NCBI GenBank assembly: GCA_020634375.1 | Contig: JACKBX010000006.1 | Span: forward strand, 124,001-188,000 | Source: Ardenticatenaceae bacterium | Lineage (GTDB): Bacteria; Chloroflexota; Anaerolineae; Promineifilales; Promineifilaceae | DNA: 64,000 bases | Direction of reading: 5' to 3' | In this document: piece by piece, positions 56,008-64,000 of the stretch | Numbering within the stretch: position 1 is the first letter of the stretch | Layout: each line of letters starts with the position of its first letter | The notes under the pieces: model-generated | Told to the model about the DNA's origin: nothing | The model's database searches: none | Seen by the model: the letters and a program-made list of their open reading frames with translations, nothing else | Program-made: the position numbers and the translations under genes

Positions 56008-58863
56008 ATGACACCTGAAAAAATCGGCCGTTATCAATTGTTAGCAGAACTGGGTCGCGGTGGAATGGCAACCGTCTACCGCGCCTACGATCCCCATTTC
56101 AAGCGAGAAGTTGCCCTCAAGGTCCTGCCCCGCGAATTTAACCACGACCCGATGTTCCGGGCACGCTTTCAGCGAGAGGCAGAGACGATTGCTGCATTAG
56201 AACATCCAGCCATTGTCCCTGTCTACGATTTTGGCGAGGATGATGGGCTGCCATTTTTAGTCATGCGCTTGATGGCAGGCGATTCATTGGCAGACCGTAT
56301 TGCTGAGGGGCCATTGCCCGTGAGCGAGGTGGCGCGGATTTTGGCGCGGGTGGGCAGCGCGTTGGATCGCGCACACGAGGCCGGTGTGGTTCACCGTGAT
56401 TTGAAGCCGGGTAATATTTTGTTTGATCAGTACGGCGAGGCGTACCTGGCCGACTTTGGCATTGCGCGGTTGGTGGAATCTAGCGCGACGCTGACGGGCA
56501 GTGGCATTGTGGGCACACCAGCCTACATGAGTCCAGAGCAAATTCAGGGGCAGGAGGTGGACGGCCGTTCCGACATTTACGCGCTGGGCATCATCCTCTT
56601 TGAAATGCTGACCGGCAAGCGCCCCTACGATGCTGACACACCGGCAATGGTGCTGGTGAAGCAAATGACGGAGCCGACGCCGCGTATTTTGGATGTGAAA
56701 CCTGATTTGCCGCCAACCTGTGAATTTGTGATTGCGCGGGCGATGGCAAAGGATGTAACGGAACGGTATGCACGGGCCAGCGAGGTGGCGCAGACGTTGA
56801 CAGGGATTGTGCAGGAGACCGTGTCTGCACGGGCACAGTCACTACAAGGGCCGCCGCCAGCGAAAACGGCCGTTGCCGCACCACAACCCACCGCCAAACA
56901 ACCTCCTGCCGCGAAGCATCTGGAAAAGGGGCGATTGCCCGCCTGGGCTTGGGGTGTTATCGGGCTGCTGCTGGCGGTGATCGTGTTGGGTGGAGCCTGG
57001 GTTATTTGGGGCAGGGATGGGGGAGGAACGGCCGTTCCTCCCACTCAAACGCCAGATGTCCTGACACCGGGCGCACCGCCATCCACAGTTACCGTGTTTG
57101 TTGATGACCTGGCGGCCTTGCAGCGTTTGGGGCGCGGTACGGTGAATGTCATTGCCGCCAGCCCGGATGGGCAAACATTGGCAGTGGGGGGCAGCCTGGG
57201 CGTGTGGCTGTACGATGGCAGCACATTTGAGCCGCAGGCTTTGCTGACCGGGCACACGGATATTGTGTGGGATGTGGCCTGGTCGCCGGATGGCACGCAG
57301 TTGGCTTCGGCCAGTTGGGATCAGACTATTCGGGTGTGGGATGTGGCTTCTGCGGAAACGCTTTTCACGCTGCGCGGCGATGACCAATACACAAACGTGG
57401 CCTGGTCGTCAAATGGGATGTTGGCGGCGACGACCTGGTATCCGGCGGTTGAATTGTGGGATGTGGCGCGGCGGCAGCGCACGGCCGTCATCGAACTGCC
57501 CGATGAGACGATTCGTGATTTGGCCTGGTCGCTGGATGGGGCACAACTGGCTGCCACCGGTGAGCCGGGCATCATTCACATTTGGGATGCGGCAAGTCAA
57601 GCCGAGGTGATGCAGTTGGCAGGTCATGAGGAAAGTGCCAACTGTGTTTCCTGGTCGCCAGATGGGGCGCTGTTGGCCTCATGCGGTGGTGAAGAGGACT
57701 CCACTGTGCGCTTGTGGAACACGAGCACTGGCGAAGAATTGTATGCGCTGGAAGGACACGAGTATGGCGTGTACGGTGCGGCCTGGATTCCTGACAGCGA
57801 TTTTCTGGTGACGGTGGGGGGCAACGGCGCGGCTCTGATGTGGAATGTGGTCGAAGGTTGGGAAGAGCATCTGTTGGCGGAATCAACCAGCACCCTCTTT
57901 GATGTGGCCTGGCTGGATGAGGTACAGCGGTTGGTGTTGTCGGCTGAGGATGGATCATTGCTGGTTCTTTCGAGAGATGGTGCAGACGAGACGATTTTGC
58001 GGGAGCATACGAATAGTTTGTGGGATTTGTCCTGGTCGCCAAATGGTGTGTTTTTGGCGGCAGCAGGCGCTGATTCTACGGTGCGGGTGTGGCGTGCGGC
58101 ATCGGGAGAGGCGATTGGGGCCTGGCCCGCGCATGAATATGGGGTAACGGCCGTTGCCTGGTCGCCAACGATGGCATTTATTGCGTCTGCCGGGGAGGAT
58201 TCTTGGGTTAATTTGTGGGATGCGGAGTCGAGGACGCTTGCAAAGCAGTGGCAAAATGAGGATACGGCCGTCAGCAGCTTAAGCTGGCACCCCACGCAGC
58301 CTTTATTGGCAATGGGGGATTATGAGGGGCACGTTTGGGTGTGGAATGTGGATGAGGATGCTATTGTGTTGGATTGGGCGGCGCATGATGGTGAGGTAAC
58401 GGCCGTTGCCTGGTCGCCGGATGGGGATAACCTGGCAACCAGCGGTGATGATCAACAGGTTTATATTTGGGAGATGGAGGATCAGTCGCTTAGCAAACTG
58501 CCATTGGTTGGGCATGAGGATACAGTGCGCGGTATTGCCTGGTCACCGGATGGCGATTTTTTGGCGTCGGTTAGTTTTGATCAGACTATTCGTATTTGGA
58601 ATGCCGAGAGTGGTGAACAAGTGACCCAATTAAGTGGGCACAACGAACTCATTGCTGGCGTCGCCTGGTCGCCTGACGGCATCTATTTGGCAACGGGGGG
58701 ATGGGATAACGCCATTCGCTTATGGGATTCTGAAACCTGGCGGGAAGTGGGCACATTGACCGGACATCAACAGGCTGTTATTGGGCTGGATTGGTCACCG
58801 GATGGCTCTCAGTTGGCCTCCAGCAGCGAAGATGGTACGGTCATTATTTGGGGGATGCCGTAG
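56008..58863 (+). CDS. Ser/Thr protein kinase with membrane helix and 14 WD40 repeats
   Basis: 951 residues. PknB-type kinase domain (~1-270): glycine loop Gly-Arg-Gly-Gly-Met-Ala, Lys38, catalytic His129-Arg-Asp131-Leu-Lys-Pro-Gly-Asn, Asp149-Phe-Gly, Gly-Thr-Pro-Ala-Tyr-Met-Ser-Pro-Glu. A spacer and one membrane helix (~310-332) lead to an outside region with 14 WD40-like units (Ala-Trp-Ser-Pro-Asp-Gly...Ile-Arg-Val-Trp-Asp), enough for two seven-bladed propellers. It probably senses an external or wall ligand and signals inward. No ribosome-binding site; see promoter 55972. Seven ACGGCCGT copies, two at the same place in a repeat unit. The end overlaps convergent pyrD by 20 bases. Confidence 0.95.
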   Translation: MTPEKIGRYQLLAELGRGGMATVYRAYDPHFKREVALKVLPREFNHDPMFRARFQREAETIAALEHPAIVPVYDFGEDDGLPFLVMRLMAGDSLADRIAEGPLPVSEVARILARVGSALDRAHEAGVVHRDLKPGNILFDQYGEAYLADFGIARLVESSATLTGSGIVGTPAYMSPEQIQGQEVDGRSDIYALGIILFEMLTGKRPYDADTPAMVLVKQMTEPTPRILDVKPDLPPTCEFVIARAMAKDVTERYARASEVAQTLTGIVQETVSARAQSLQGPPPAKTAVAAPQPTAKQPPAAKHLEKGRLPAWAWGVIGLLLAVIVLGGAWVIWGRDGGGTAVPPTQTPDVLTPGAPPSTVTVFVDDLAALQRLGRGTVNVIAASPDGQTLAVGGSLGVWLYDGSTFEPQALLTGHTDIVWDVAWSPDGTQLASASWDQTIRVWDVASAETLFTLRGDDQYTNVAWSSNGMLAATTWYPAVELWDVARRQRTAVIELPDETIRDLAWSLDGAQLAATGEPGIIHIWDAASQAEVMQLAGHEESANCVSWSPDGALLASCGGEEDSTVRLWNTSTGEELYALEGHEYGVYGAAWIPDSDFLVTVGGNGAALMWNVVEGWEEHLLAESTSTLFDVAWLDEVQRLVLSAEDGSLLVLSRDGADETILREHTNSLWDLSWSPNGVFLAAAGADSTVRVWRAASGEAIGAWPAHEYGVTAVAWSPTMAFIASAGEDSWVNLWDAESRTLAKQWQNEDTAVSSLSWHPTQPLLAMGDYEGHVWVWNVDEDAIVLDWAAHDGEVTAVAWSPDGDNLATSGDDQQVYIWEMEDQSLSKLPLVGHEDTVRGIAWSPDGDFLASVSFDQTIRIWNAESGEQVTQLSGHNELIAGVAWSPDGIYLATGGWDNAIRLWDSETWREVGTLTGHQQAVIGLDWSPDGSQLASSSEDGTVIIWGMP

Positions 58864-59914
58864 AAAGCGTGTTTGTGGGTAAGGTGCGTAAGATTCGCCC
58901 GGCGATGTCGGGGCCTTCGTAGATGAGGCCGGTGTAGAGTTGGACAAGAGTGGCTCCGGCATTTAGTTTGGCATGTACGTCGCGGGCGGTGCGCACGCCG
59001 CCCACGCCGATGATGGGGAGTGCGCCATTGGTTTGTTGGGCTATGTAGCGGATGATGGCGTTGCTGGGGTCGCGTAACGGCCGTCCACTTAACCCGCCGC
59101 TCTCTTTTTGATGAGGGCTGGTTAGACCAATGCGGCTGAGGGTGGTGTTTGTGGCGATAATGCCATCCATCTCTTGGGCAAGGGCCGTATCGAGGATAGT
59201 ATCAAGGTCGGCCCAAGTGAGGTCGGGGGCAATTTTGATGAGCAACGGCCGTTTCTTCACACCATATCGCCCTGCTAACACCTCGTTTTCCACGCGCAGC
59301 GTCTGCAACAAGTTTGCTAAATAGTCACCGCCTTGCAGTTCACGCAGGCCAGGCGTGTTGGGGGAGCTTATATTGACGGCCAGATAATCGGCATATTTGT
59401 AGACAGCCCGCATGACTTGCATGTAATCTAGCGCGGCATCTGCTAGCGGGGTCGGCTTTTGCTTGCCCAGGCTGACGCCCACAATCAAGCCCTTTTTTTG
59501 TTGGGTGAGGATGTGTAGACGAGAAACGGCCGTGACCACGCCCCCATTTGGAAAGCCCATGCGGTTAATCAGCGCGTCATCTTCCGGCAGGCGGAAAATG
59601 CGCGGGCGCGGATTGCCTTCCTGTGGTTTTGGCGTCAGCGTGCCCACCTCCACATGCCCAAAACCCAGCAGCCCCAATCCCCGCGCTACACGCACATCTT
59701 TATCAAAACCGGCGGCAATACCCAGTACATTGGGAAAAGTAAGACCAAATGCTTGCACAGGCTGCGATGGGATTTCTCCAGCAATATGCCGCAGCAGCCA
59801 GTGACCTATCCGGCGGTTCTGCGCAATCTGCAAAGCCGCCAGCGTGCGATCATGCACCCGTTCCGGATCCATCTGTTTTAACAAAGGGAAAATAAGTCGT
59901 TGGTAAAGTGTCAT
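58844..59914 (-). CDS. pyrD: Dihydroorotate dehydrogenase (quinone), class 2
   Basis: 356 residues. Oxidises dihydroorotate to orotate in pyrimidine synthesis, passing electrons to quinone at the membrane. The N-terminal helical extension (Leu-Tyr-Gln-Arg-Leu-Ile-Phe-Pro-Leu-Leu...Asp-Pro-Glu-Arg-Val-His-Asp) marks class 2. FMN site Gly-Ile-Ala-Ala-Gly-Phe-Asp-Lys-Asp; active-site loop Val-Asn-Ile-Ser-Ser-Pro-Asn-Thr-Pro-Gly-Leu-Arg. Its 3' end overlaps the convergent kinase gene by 20 bases, so the two transcripts are antisense there. Three ACGGCCGT copies. Confidence 0.97.
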   Translation of the reverse strand: MTLYQRLIFPLLKQMDPERVHDRTLAALQIAQNRRIGHWLLRHIAGEIPSQPVQAFGLTFPNVLGIAAGFDKDVRVARGLGLLGFGHVEVGTLTPKPQEGNPRPRIFRLPEDDALINRMGFPNGGVVTAVSRLHILTQQKKGLIVGVSLGKQKPTPLADAALDYMQVMRAVYKYADYLAVNISSPNTPGLRELQGGDYLANLLQTLRVENEVLAGRYGVKKRPLLIKIAPDLTWADLDTILDTALAQEMDGIIATNTTLSRIGLTSPHQKESGGLSGRPLRDPSNAIIRYIAQQTNGALPIIGVGGVRTARDVHAKLNAGATLVQLYTGLIYEGPDIAGRILRTLPTNTLSTASPK

Positions 59915-59957
59915 AAATCGGAGAATGGCGAACTGCCATTGTCAGTCGATAATGAAT

Positions 59958-60755
59958 TTATGGCGCTTCTGGTGTGGAAACCGTATAGCCTTTGGGTACA
60001 GGTTGGGCATAAGGTGTTACCGGTGGAAACTCATCGTCAAAGAAAACCACGTTTGTAAACCCTAACGCCTCAATGATTTTTTTTAGTTCAGCTTGAGCAT
60101 TGGTGTTTGCTCTGTTCAACAAGTCGCTTTCCGCAGCGATTGCCAAAATTTCCCGTTCGGCAACGCGACGCACCTCCGTTTCCAGTTCTGGGTCGGCACG
60201 AGTGAGCAGCCCCGTATCACGGTCGGCCACGTATGAAAGTTCTGTGTCCAAAACGGGTAGATCGTCAAAAATTTCGGCTTCGGGCAGTCTGACCCAAACT
60301 GTGTCTGGGGCAACAACAAGCAAGTCGCCCTCGGCCATTTGTGCAAGGTCAACGCCGACGACGACTGTGCCATAGGCTTCAAAGATGAGTTTTTCGCCAA
60401 GCAGGCCCCAGAGAGTTTCATCGTTGCGTCGTCCAATGAAGGTCTCGCGGTACTGCGCTTCCAGCGTGATGAGTCGGGACTCATCTTGAATACCGCGCAG
60501 AACGAAGGCCGATGACGGTAAAATCTCTGGTGTGACGGGCACGACCAGTTGGCGGACAAAATCCCCAACGGGATCAATTGCTTCGCTGACGCGCTGCACA
60601 CCTTGTCCTACGCGGACAGCGCCAACAATAACGACAATGCCAATAACTGAGGCAACCAGGAAGAAGATGATCATGAAAAAATAAGCGCCTTGCCGTAAGC
60701 AACCGCCGTTTTTCTTTTCAGAGTTTGTTTGATTTCCAGACTGATTACTCATCAT
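59958..60755 (-). CDS. DUF4230 family membrane-anchored protein
   Basis: 265 residues. One membrane helix (~25-50), then a DUF4230-like domain (~85-235): Leu-Ile-Thr-Leu-Glu-Ala-Gln-Tyr-Arg-Glu-Thr-Phe, Thr-Val-Val-Val-Gly-Val-Asp-Leu, Val-Arg-Leu-Pro-Glu-Ala-Glu-Ile-Phe, Ala-Glu-Arg-Glu-Ile-Leu. The function of the family is unknown. No ACGGCCGT copy. It lies 43 bases upstream of pyrD on the same strand and could share a transcript. Confidence 0.87.
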   Translation of the reverse strand: MMSNQSGNQTNSEKKNGGCLRQGAYFFMIIFFLVASVIGIVVIVGAVRVGQGVQRVSEAIDPVGDFVRQLVVPVTPEILPSSAFVLRGIQDESRLITLEAQYRETFIGRRNDETLWGLLGEKLIFEAYGTVVVGVDLAQMAEGDLLVVAPDTVWVRLPEAEIFDDLPVLDTELSYVADRDTGLLTRADPELETEVRRVAEREILAIAAESDLLNRANTNAQAELKKIIEALGFTNVVFFDDEFPPVTPYAQPVPKGYTVSTPEAP

Positions 60756-60819
60756 TTAACTCCATGTATCTACTTTACCCGAATCTGCGGAATTTCTCAC
60801 CATTCTATACGGAGAGATA

Positions 60820-60862
60820 AGTTTGTAGGTGGCAAGTGAAAGACTTGCTGCTTGACACTTTC
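60820..60862. repeat. Word repeat 'gtaggtggcaagtgaaagacttgctgcttg'
   Basis: GGCAAGTGAAAGACTTGC, a small hairpin of the same word family as 649-719, between two minus-strand genes. Confidence 0.65.
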
Positions 60863-60863
60863 A

Positions 60864-61322
60864 TCATGTTTTGCGCGGACCTCGTTTGAATAGTTCATCC
60901 AGGGTGATGCGTCCGGTTTCCAGGTCGGCGATGTCGCTGTGGTCGAAACCGGCTATGAGTAGATCGCGCACGTCGTAGCCGATGCGGGAACTGACATCGC
61001 CGATGCTGCCGGGAGGGAAGGGGCTTTTTTTAGGGCGAGATGGCTTGGGTTGCGGTGGAGTAGTGGTGGTGGTGGGTACGGCCGTTTCCATTCCCATCTT
61101 TTTCCGTTCCTTTGCGCGTCGCACGCGGACACTTTGCGACAGTTGCCAACCTATTGTCCCAAACCCGGCCGCAACCGCGCCTACACAGACCAGGCCCGTA
61201 AAAAACATGTGCCGTACATCTGCAAACTCATTTCCGGGAAACCAGGAAGCCATTGCCGCACGCACAGCAATCACAAAGAGGGTAAAGCAGGCAAAGATAA
61301 TCAAGGTTAGTTTGTTGTTCAT
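60864..61322 (-). CDS. Hypothetical two-helix membrane protein
   Basis: 152 residues. Two membrane helices (~5-25 and ~40-62), a basic Lys/Arg segment, a Thr/Pro-rich linker (~80-102), and a helical tail (Ser-Ser-Arg-Ile-Gly-Tyr-Asp-Val-Arg-Asp-Leu-Leu-Ile-Ala-Gly-Phe) that may be a small interaction domain. Start chosen at ATG 61322 with AAGG upstream; an earlier codon at 61349 is possible. I do not recognise the family. One ACGGCCGT at 61078. Confidence 0.75.
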   Translation of the reverse strand: MNNKLTLIIFACFTLFVIAVRAAMASWFPGNEFADVRHMFFTGLVCVGAVAAGFGTIGWQLSQSVRVRRAKERKKMGMETAVPTTTTTPPQPKPSRPKKSPFPPGSIGDVSSRIGYDVRDLLIAGFDHSDIADLETGRITLDELFKRGPRKT

Positions 61323-61473
61323 CGTAGTTAGCCTTTCGATGGTCTGCAAAAACCATTCAAACTTGTTAGCGTTTGATTCGGTTGCTTATTATAAACCGTT
61401 TCCGTCATCGTTACGCCGTTTTATCGTAGGCAATCTAACTTGCACAGTCCCCCAGTTTGGAGACAATTGTTCC

Positions 61474-61758
61474 ATGTTAGTCGCCACCTGTGTTATAAAA
61501 TTAAGCCTGGACGGTGTTTACTCCCTGAAGGATAAACGCAGCATTGTTAAATTCATTGTCAACCGTTTACCTAAGCAGTTCAATGTTGCCACGGCCGAAA
61601 TCGATCACCATGATGTCTGGCAAACGGCCGTTATTGGACTGGTGACAATAGGCAATGATGCTGGATACTTGCATGGCCTGCTAGAGAAAGCCGTTGCCTG
61701 GATCGAACAGAGCCGTCCCGATGCACCCATTGAGGCATACTCGATTGAGTTCCGTTAG
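61474..61758 (+). CDS. DUF503 (YlxP-like) protein
   Basis: 94 residues. Begins Met-Leu-Val-Ala-Thr-Cys-Val-Ile-Lys-Leu-Ser-Leu-Asp-Gly-Val-Tyr-Ser-Leu-Lys-Asp-Lys-Arg, with Asn-Val-Ala-Thr-Ala-Glu-Ile-Asp-His-His-Asp-Val-Trp-Gln near residue 45, the pattern of DUF503. Members are often encoded near rbfA and infB, but that context is absent here. Start at ATG 61474. Function unknown; a role near ribosome maturation has been guessed from gene context elsewhere. Confidence 0.9.
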   Translation: MLVATCVIKLSLDGVYSLKDKRSIVKFIVNRLPKQFNVATAEIDHHDVWQTAVIGLVTIGNDAGYLHGLLEKAVAWIEQSRPDAPIEAYSIEFR

Positions 61759-61798
61759 AGCGGAATTTTCTCTGAGGCGTGCGCGTAATACAAACATG

Positions 61799-64000
61799 AT
61801 GAGACAAAAACGATTTAGCCTAATTTTTGTGCTGCTCATACTGATGTCTGCAATGTTGGGAAGCCAACCGGCTGCCGCTCAGGAAGAGGGTGAGGGTATT
61901 GCTATGAGCGCCCGCGCCGGATTTGATGGTTATTACAAACAATCTGCCTGGTTTCCCATCCAGGTGACGGTTGCCAACAACGGCCCAGCTATTGAGGGCG
62001 AGCTGCGCGTAGCCATTGGCTCTTCCAGTGTGGGAGACCAGGTTCTTTACACAGCGCCTGTTAGCTTACCCACCCAATCTAACAAGCGGGTAACGCTTTA
62101 CGTGGATGTGCCCATTGTCATAGGTGCGCCGCGAGTGGAATTGCGAGATGGCAACGGCCGTCTTGTGAGCGAAGTAACTGCCAACATCCTCAGCCAGCAG
62201 GGAGAGAATTCCCTACTTTATGGCGTTGTCAGTTCAGACCCCGGCGAATTGGAATTCTTGGAGGATATACCCGGCAGCAAGACCAACGCGTCCGTTGCTT
62301 TTTTGGACATAAGCGAACTGCCAGAAGCGGCCGTTGCCTGGAATTCGCTAGACGTGCTTATTTTTAATGATGTAGATACGGGCCAACTTTCGGCCAAACA
62401 GCAAGAAGCGCTGGATCGTTGGGTGCGCACTGGTGGGCAATTGGTTGTGACTGGTGGGGCGGGTTGGCAAAAAACAACGGCCGCTTTCACCGACATGCTT
62501 CCCGTCACCCTCAGCGGCAGCGAATCTGTGGCCGACCTACCTGAATTTGCGGCGCAGACGGGTGTGCCTTTTCGTGATCCCGGCCCTTACCTGGTGGCAA
62601 CCAGCAGCCTGCGCAGCGGCGACTTGCTGTTCCACGAAGCAGGATTGCCTTTGTTAGCGCGGCACAGTTGGGGGCGCGGCCAGGTTTATTTCCTGGCGTT
62701 GGATCCCAAACTGGCTCCCCTGGTTGATTGGGATGGTAGTGAGGTGTTGTGGCAAGGGGTGGCAACGGCCGTTCCTGTGCATCCTTATTGGTGGAATGGG
62801 TTCCAGAACAGCTATTCAGCGCGGTCAGCCGTCACCAGCTTGCCTTCGTTGGCGCTGCCTTCTGTGCTGACGATGGCTATATTCTTGCTCATTTACGTTC
62901 TCGTCATCGGGCCAATCAATTATCGGATGCTGAAGCGTCGCGGGCGGCGTGAATTAGCCTGGGTAACTGTACCTGCGTTGGTCTTGGTGTTCAGCCTGGG
63001 TGCGTATTTCACAGGCTTTCAGCTCAAGGGGAATGAGGTCATTCTTAATCAGATGTCGGTCGTGTACGGCCGTACCGGCGGAGAGCCGGTGCGCGTCCAA
63101 AGTTTGCTGGGCCTTTACTCCCCCCAGCGCGATACATACGACCTCATTTTGCCCGGTGACGCAATGGTACGCCCCTTTGATCAGAACTTTGGCTCAATGA
63201 GTAGCAGCGGCAACATTGGTTCCATTTCTCGCAGCAGCGATCTGGTCATTAAAGATGTGCGTGTGGACGTGAGCGGTATGGAAACCTTTGTCGCCTATGG
63301 TTATCAGGATGGCCCGCCCATTATTACCCAGGCCAGCCTGGATGTAGATGGCAGCGACATCATGCTCAATATTACTGTGCAAAATAACAGTGACCTGATG
63401 TTGCAAAACGCCGTATTTTTGCTTGGTCATCAGGCTGTTTCAATTGGTGATATAGCCCCTGGCGCATCTGTCACCACCTCCAAAGCACTTGGCACATCGT
63501 TGACGACTAGTCTGACCTCATCTGCGGCCCCGGTCAGTTATTTGGGGCCAGGATGGGTAGGGGGCGCACCTCTGAGTACGAATGCCGAAACCATTCTAGG
63601 TACGTCAGATTATTATGATGATCCACAGGTCTTCCCTCGTTGGCAGATGTTGCAGGCCATTGATAACAGTGATTATGCTTTGCCCTCGTTTGCTGTACCT
63701 ACGAATGCGGCAACGCTCATTGCCTGGACGGAAGAACCGCAAACGGCCGTTCGTCTGGAAGAGGTCGAGTATAAGACGATGGCAACCACGTTGTATTTGT
63801 TAGAAACGCCCTTGAGCCAAAATTTGGTGCAGGGCAATGATGTGTCTTTGCCGCTGCCACTGTTACAGTGGTCGGTCATAGACCAGAATAATGTGTATGA
63901 AGCCTCCATACAAAATCTATATCTCAACAATGGCTCCGTAGATTTTTCTTATGTGCCCTGGTCGGAATTTCAGGGGATGACGGTGACGCAGTTCGAAATT
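61799..64000 (+). CDS. Large membrane protein with glutamine-amidotransferase-like domain (3' end outside window)
   Basis: 734 residues visible; the frame is still open at the window edge. Signal peptide (~1-26, ending Ala-Ala-Ala-Gln), a beta-sandwich domain (~35-125), an alpha/beta flavodoxin-like domain (~138-260, Gly-Gln-Leu-Val-Val-Thr-Gly-Gly-Ala-Gly) like the amidotransferase-like fold used in membrane-bound wall or sporulation-type proteins, two membrane helices (~350-372 and ~384-404), and a further exposed beta region. Catalytic Cys and His were not found, so the domain is probably a binding fold. Start at 61799 or the ATG at 61796. Six ACGGCCGT copies. Confidence 0.85.
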   Translation, partial: MRQKRFSLIFVLLILMSAMLGSQPAAAQEEGEGIAMSARAGFDGYYKQSAWFPIQVTVANNGPAIEGELRVAIGSSSVGDQVLYTAPVSLPTQSNKRVTLYVDVPIVIGAPRVELRDGNGRLVSEVTANILSQQGENSLLYGVVSSDPGELEFLEDIPGSKTNASVAFLDISELPEAAVAWNSLDVLIFNDVDTGQLSAKQQEALDRWVRTGGQLVVTGGAGWQKTTAAFTDMLPVTLSGSESVADLPEFAAQTGVPFRDPGPYLVATSSLRSGDLLFHEAGLPLLARHSWGRGQVYFLALDPKLAPLVDWDGSEVLWQGVATAVPVHPYWWNGFQNSYSARSAVTSLPSLALPSVLTMAIFLLIYVLVIGPINYRMLKRRGRRELAWVTVPALVLVFSLGAYFTGFQLKGNEVILNQMSVVYGRTGGEPVRVQSLLGLYSPQRDTYDLILPGDAMVRPFDQNFGSMSSSGNIGSISRSSDLVIKDVRVDVSGMETFVAYGYQDGPPIITQASLDVDGSDIMLNITVQNNSDLMLQNAVFLLGHQAVSIGDIAPGASVTTSKALGTSLTTSLTSSAAPVSYLGPGWVGGAPLSTNAETILGTSDYYDDPQVFPRWQMLQAIDNSDYALPSFAVPTNAATLIAWTEEPQTAVRLEEVEYKTMATTLYLLETPLSQNLVQGNDVSLPLPLLQWSVIDQNNVYEASIQNLYLNNGSVDFSYVPWSEFQGMTVTQFEI

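Larger units (their letters stand above)
774..63750. repeat. Highly iterated palindrome ACGGCCGT, about 119 copies across the window
   Basis: Reading by eye I find about 119 exact copies between 774 and 63750, where chance predicts roughly one for an 8-mer in 64 kb. Examples: 1206, 6742, 13108, 21783, 29076, 29531, 36573, 43441, 51864, 58147, 63743. Most copies lie in genes and are read in all three frames: Thr-Ala-Val, Asn/Asp-Gly-Arg, or Arg-Pro. Octamers with the same CGGCCG core but one changed outer base total only about 18. Long gaps fall over ftsH (26722-29014), over P5C dehydrogenase (53446-55983) and over the AT-rich HNH gene. The pattern resembles cyanobacterial HIP1 but with another sequence. 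Counts are manual and approximate. Confidence 0.93.

Overview
The window reads as an ordinary chromosomal stretch of a free-living bacterium, most likely a Chloroflexota (Anaerolineae/Ardenticatenia-like). This is inferred from protein architectures: NBR1-type FW Ig-like domains fused to glycosidases, a Ser/Thr kinase with a C-terminal double WD40 propeller, a TPR-anchored L,D-transpeptidase and a membrane-anchored GH3. No rRNA or tRNA gene, IS element, CRISPR array or prophage was seen. Two genome-wide signatures dominate. The octamer palindrome ACGGCCGT occurs about 120 times by hand count, mostly inside genes. Almost every intergenic gap is filled by an imperfect inverted repeat built from short reiterated words.

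Layout. 1-25950 is, after a partial + strand gene at the left edge, a long minus-strand run: a carbohydrate-binding-like protein, radC, a small acidic protein, rpsO-pnp, an APH-like kinase with a GNAT-TPR protein, an acidic lipoprotein metallopeptidase, a GNAT, a methyltransferase, rsgA, a tandem GNAT, a heterodimeric ABC exporter pair, a RIO-type kinase, a 23-residue small ORF with its own promoter and three terminators, a selenoprotein-B-family gene with in-frame UGA, a CrtI/RetSat-like FAD oxidoreductase, purA, a hypothetical protein, an L,D-transpeptidase and a cell-wall amidase. 26124-32995 is plus strand: an ECF-like sigma factor, ftsH, an enoyl-CoA hydratase, an AAC(3)-like acetyltransferase, an AT-rich HNH gene and a biotin carboxylase. 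33047-45309 alternates strand: a hydroxyacid dehydrogenase, a CDF transporter, a GH3, two tandem S41 proteases, smpB, a rifampicin-phosphotransferase-like dikinase and an EamA transporter. 45342-55735 is minus strand: two FW-domain glycosidase proteins, a peroxiredoxin-like protein, a DUF885-like metallopeptidase, a TIR/deoxyribosyltransferase-like protein with an effector-associated domain, an orphan CoA-transferase subunit, a four-helix-bundle protein and P5C dehydrogenase. 55972-64000 holds the WD40 kinase, pyrD, DUF4230 and DUF503 proteins and the start of a large membrane protein that leaves the window.

The points most worth a second look are: the ACGGCCGT highly iterated palindrome; the UGA-containing selenoprotein candidate with a downstream hairpin; in-frame insertion of intergenic repeat units into both ABC exporter genes, twice at the same structural loop; the TIR-like/EAD protein coupled to a metallopeptidase; and the 23-codon ORF whose ribosome-binding site can pair with its own coding sequence ahead of three tandem terminators.
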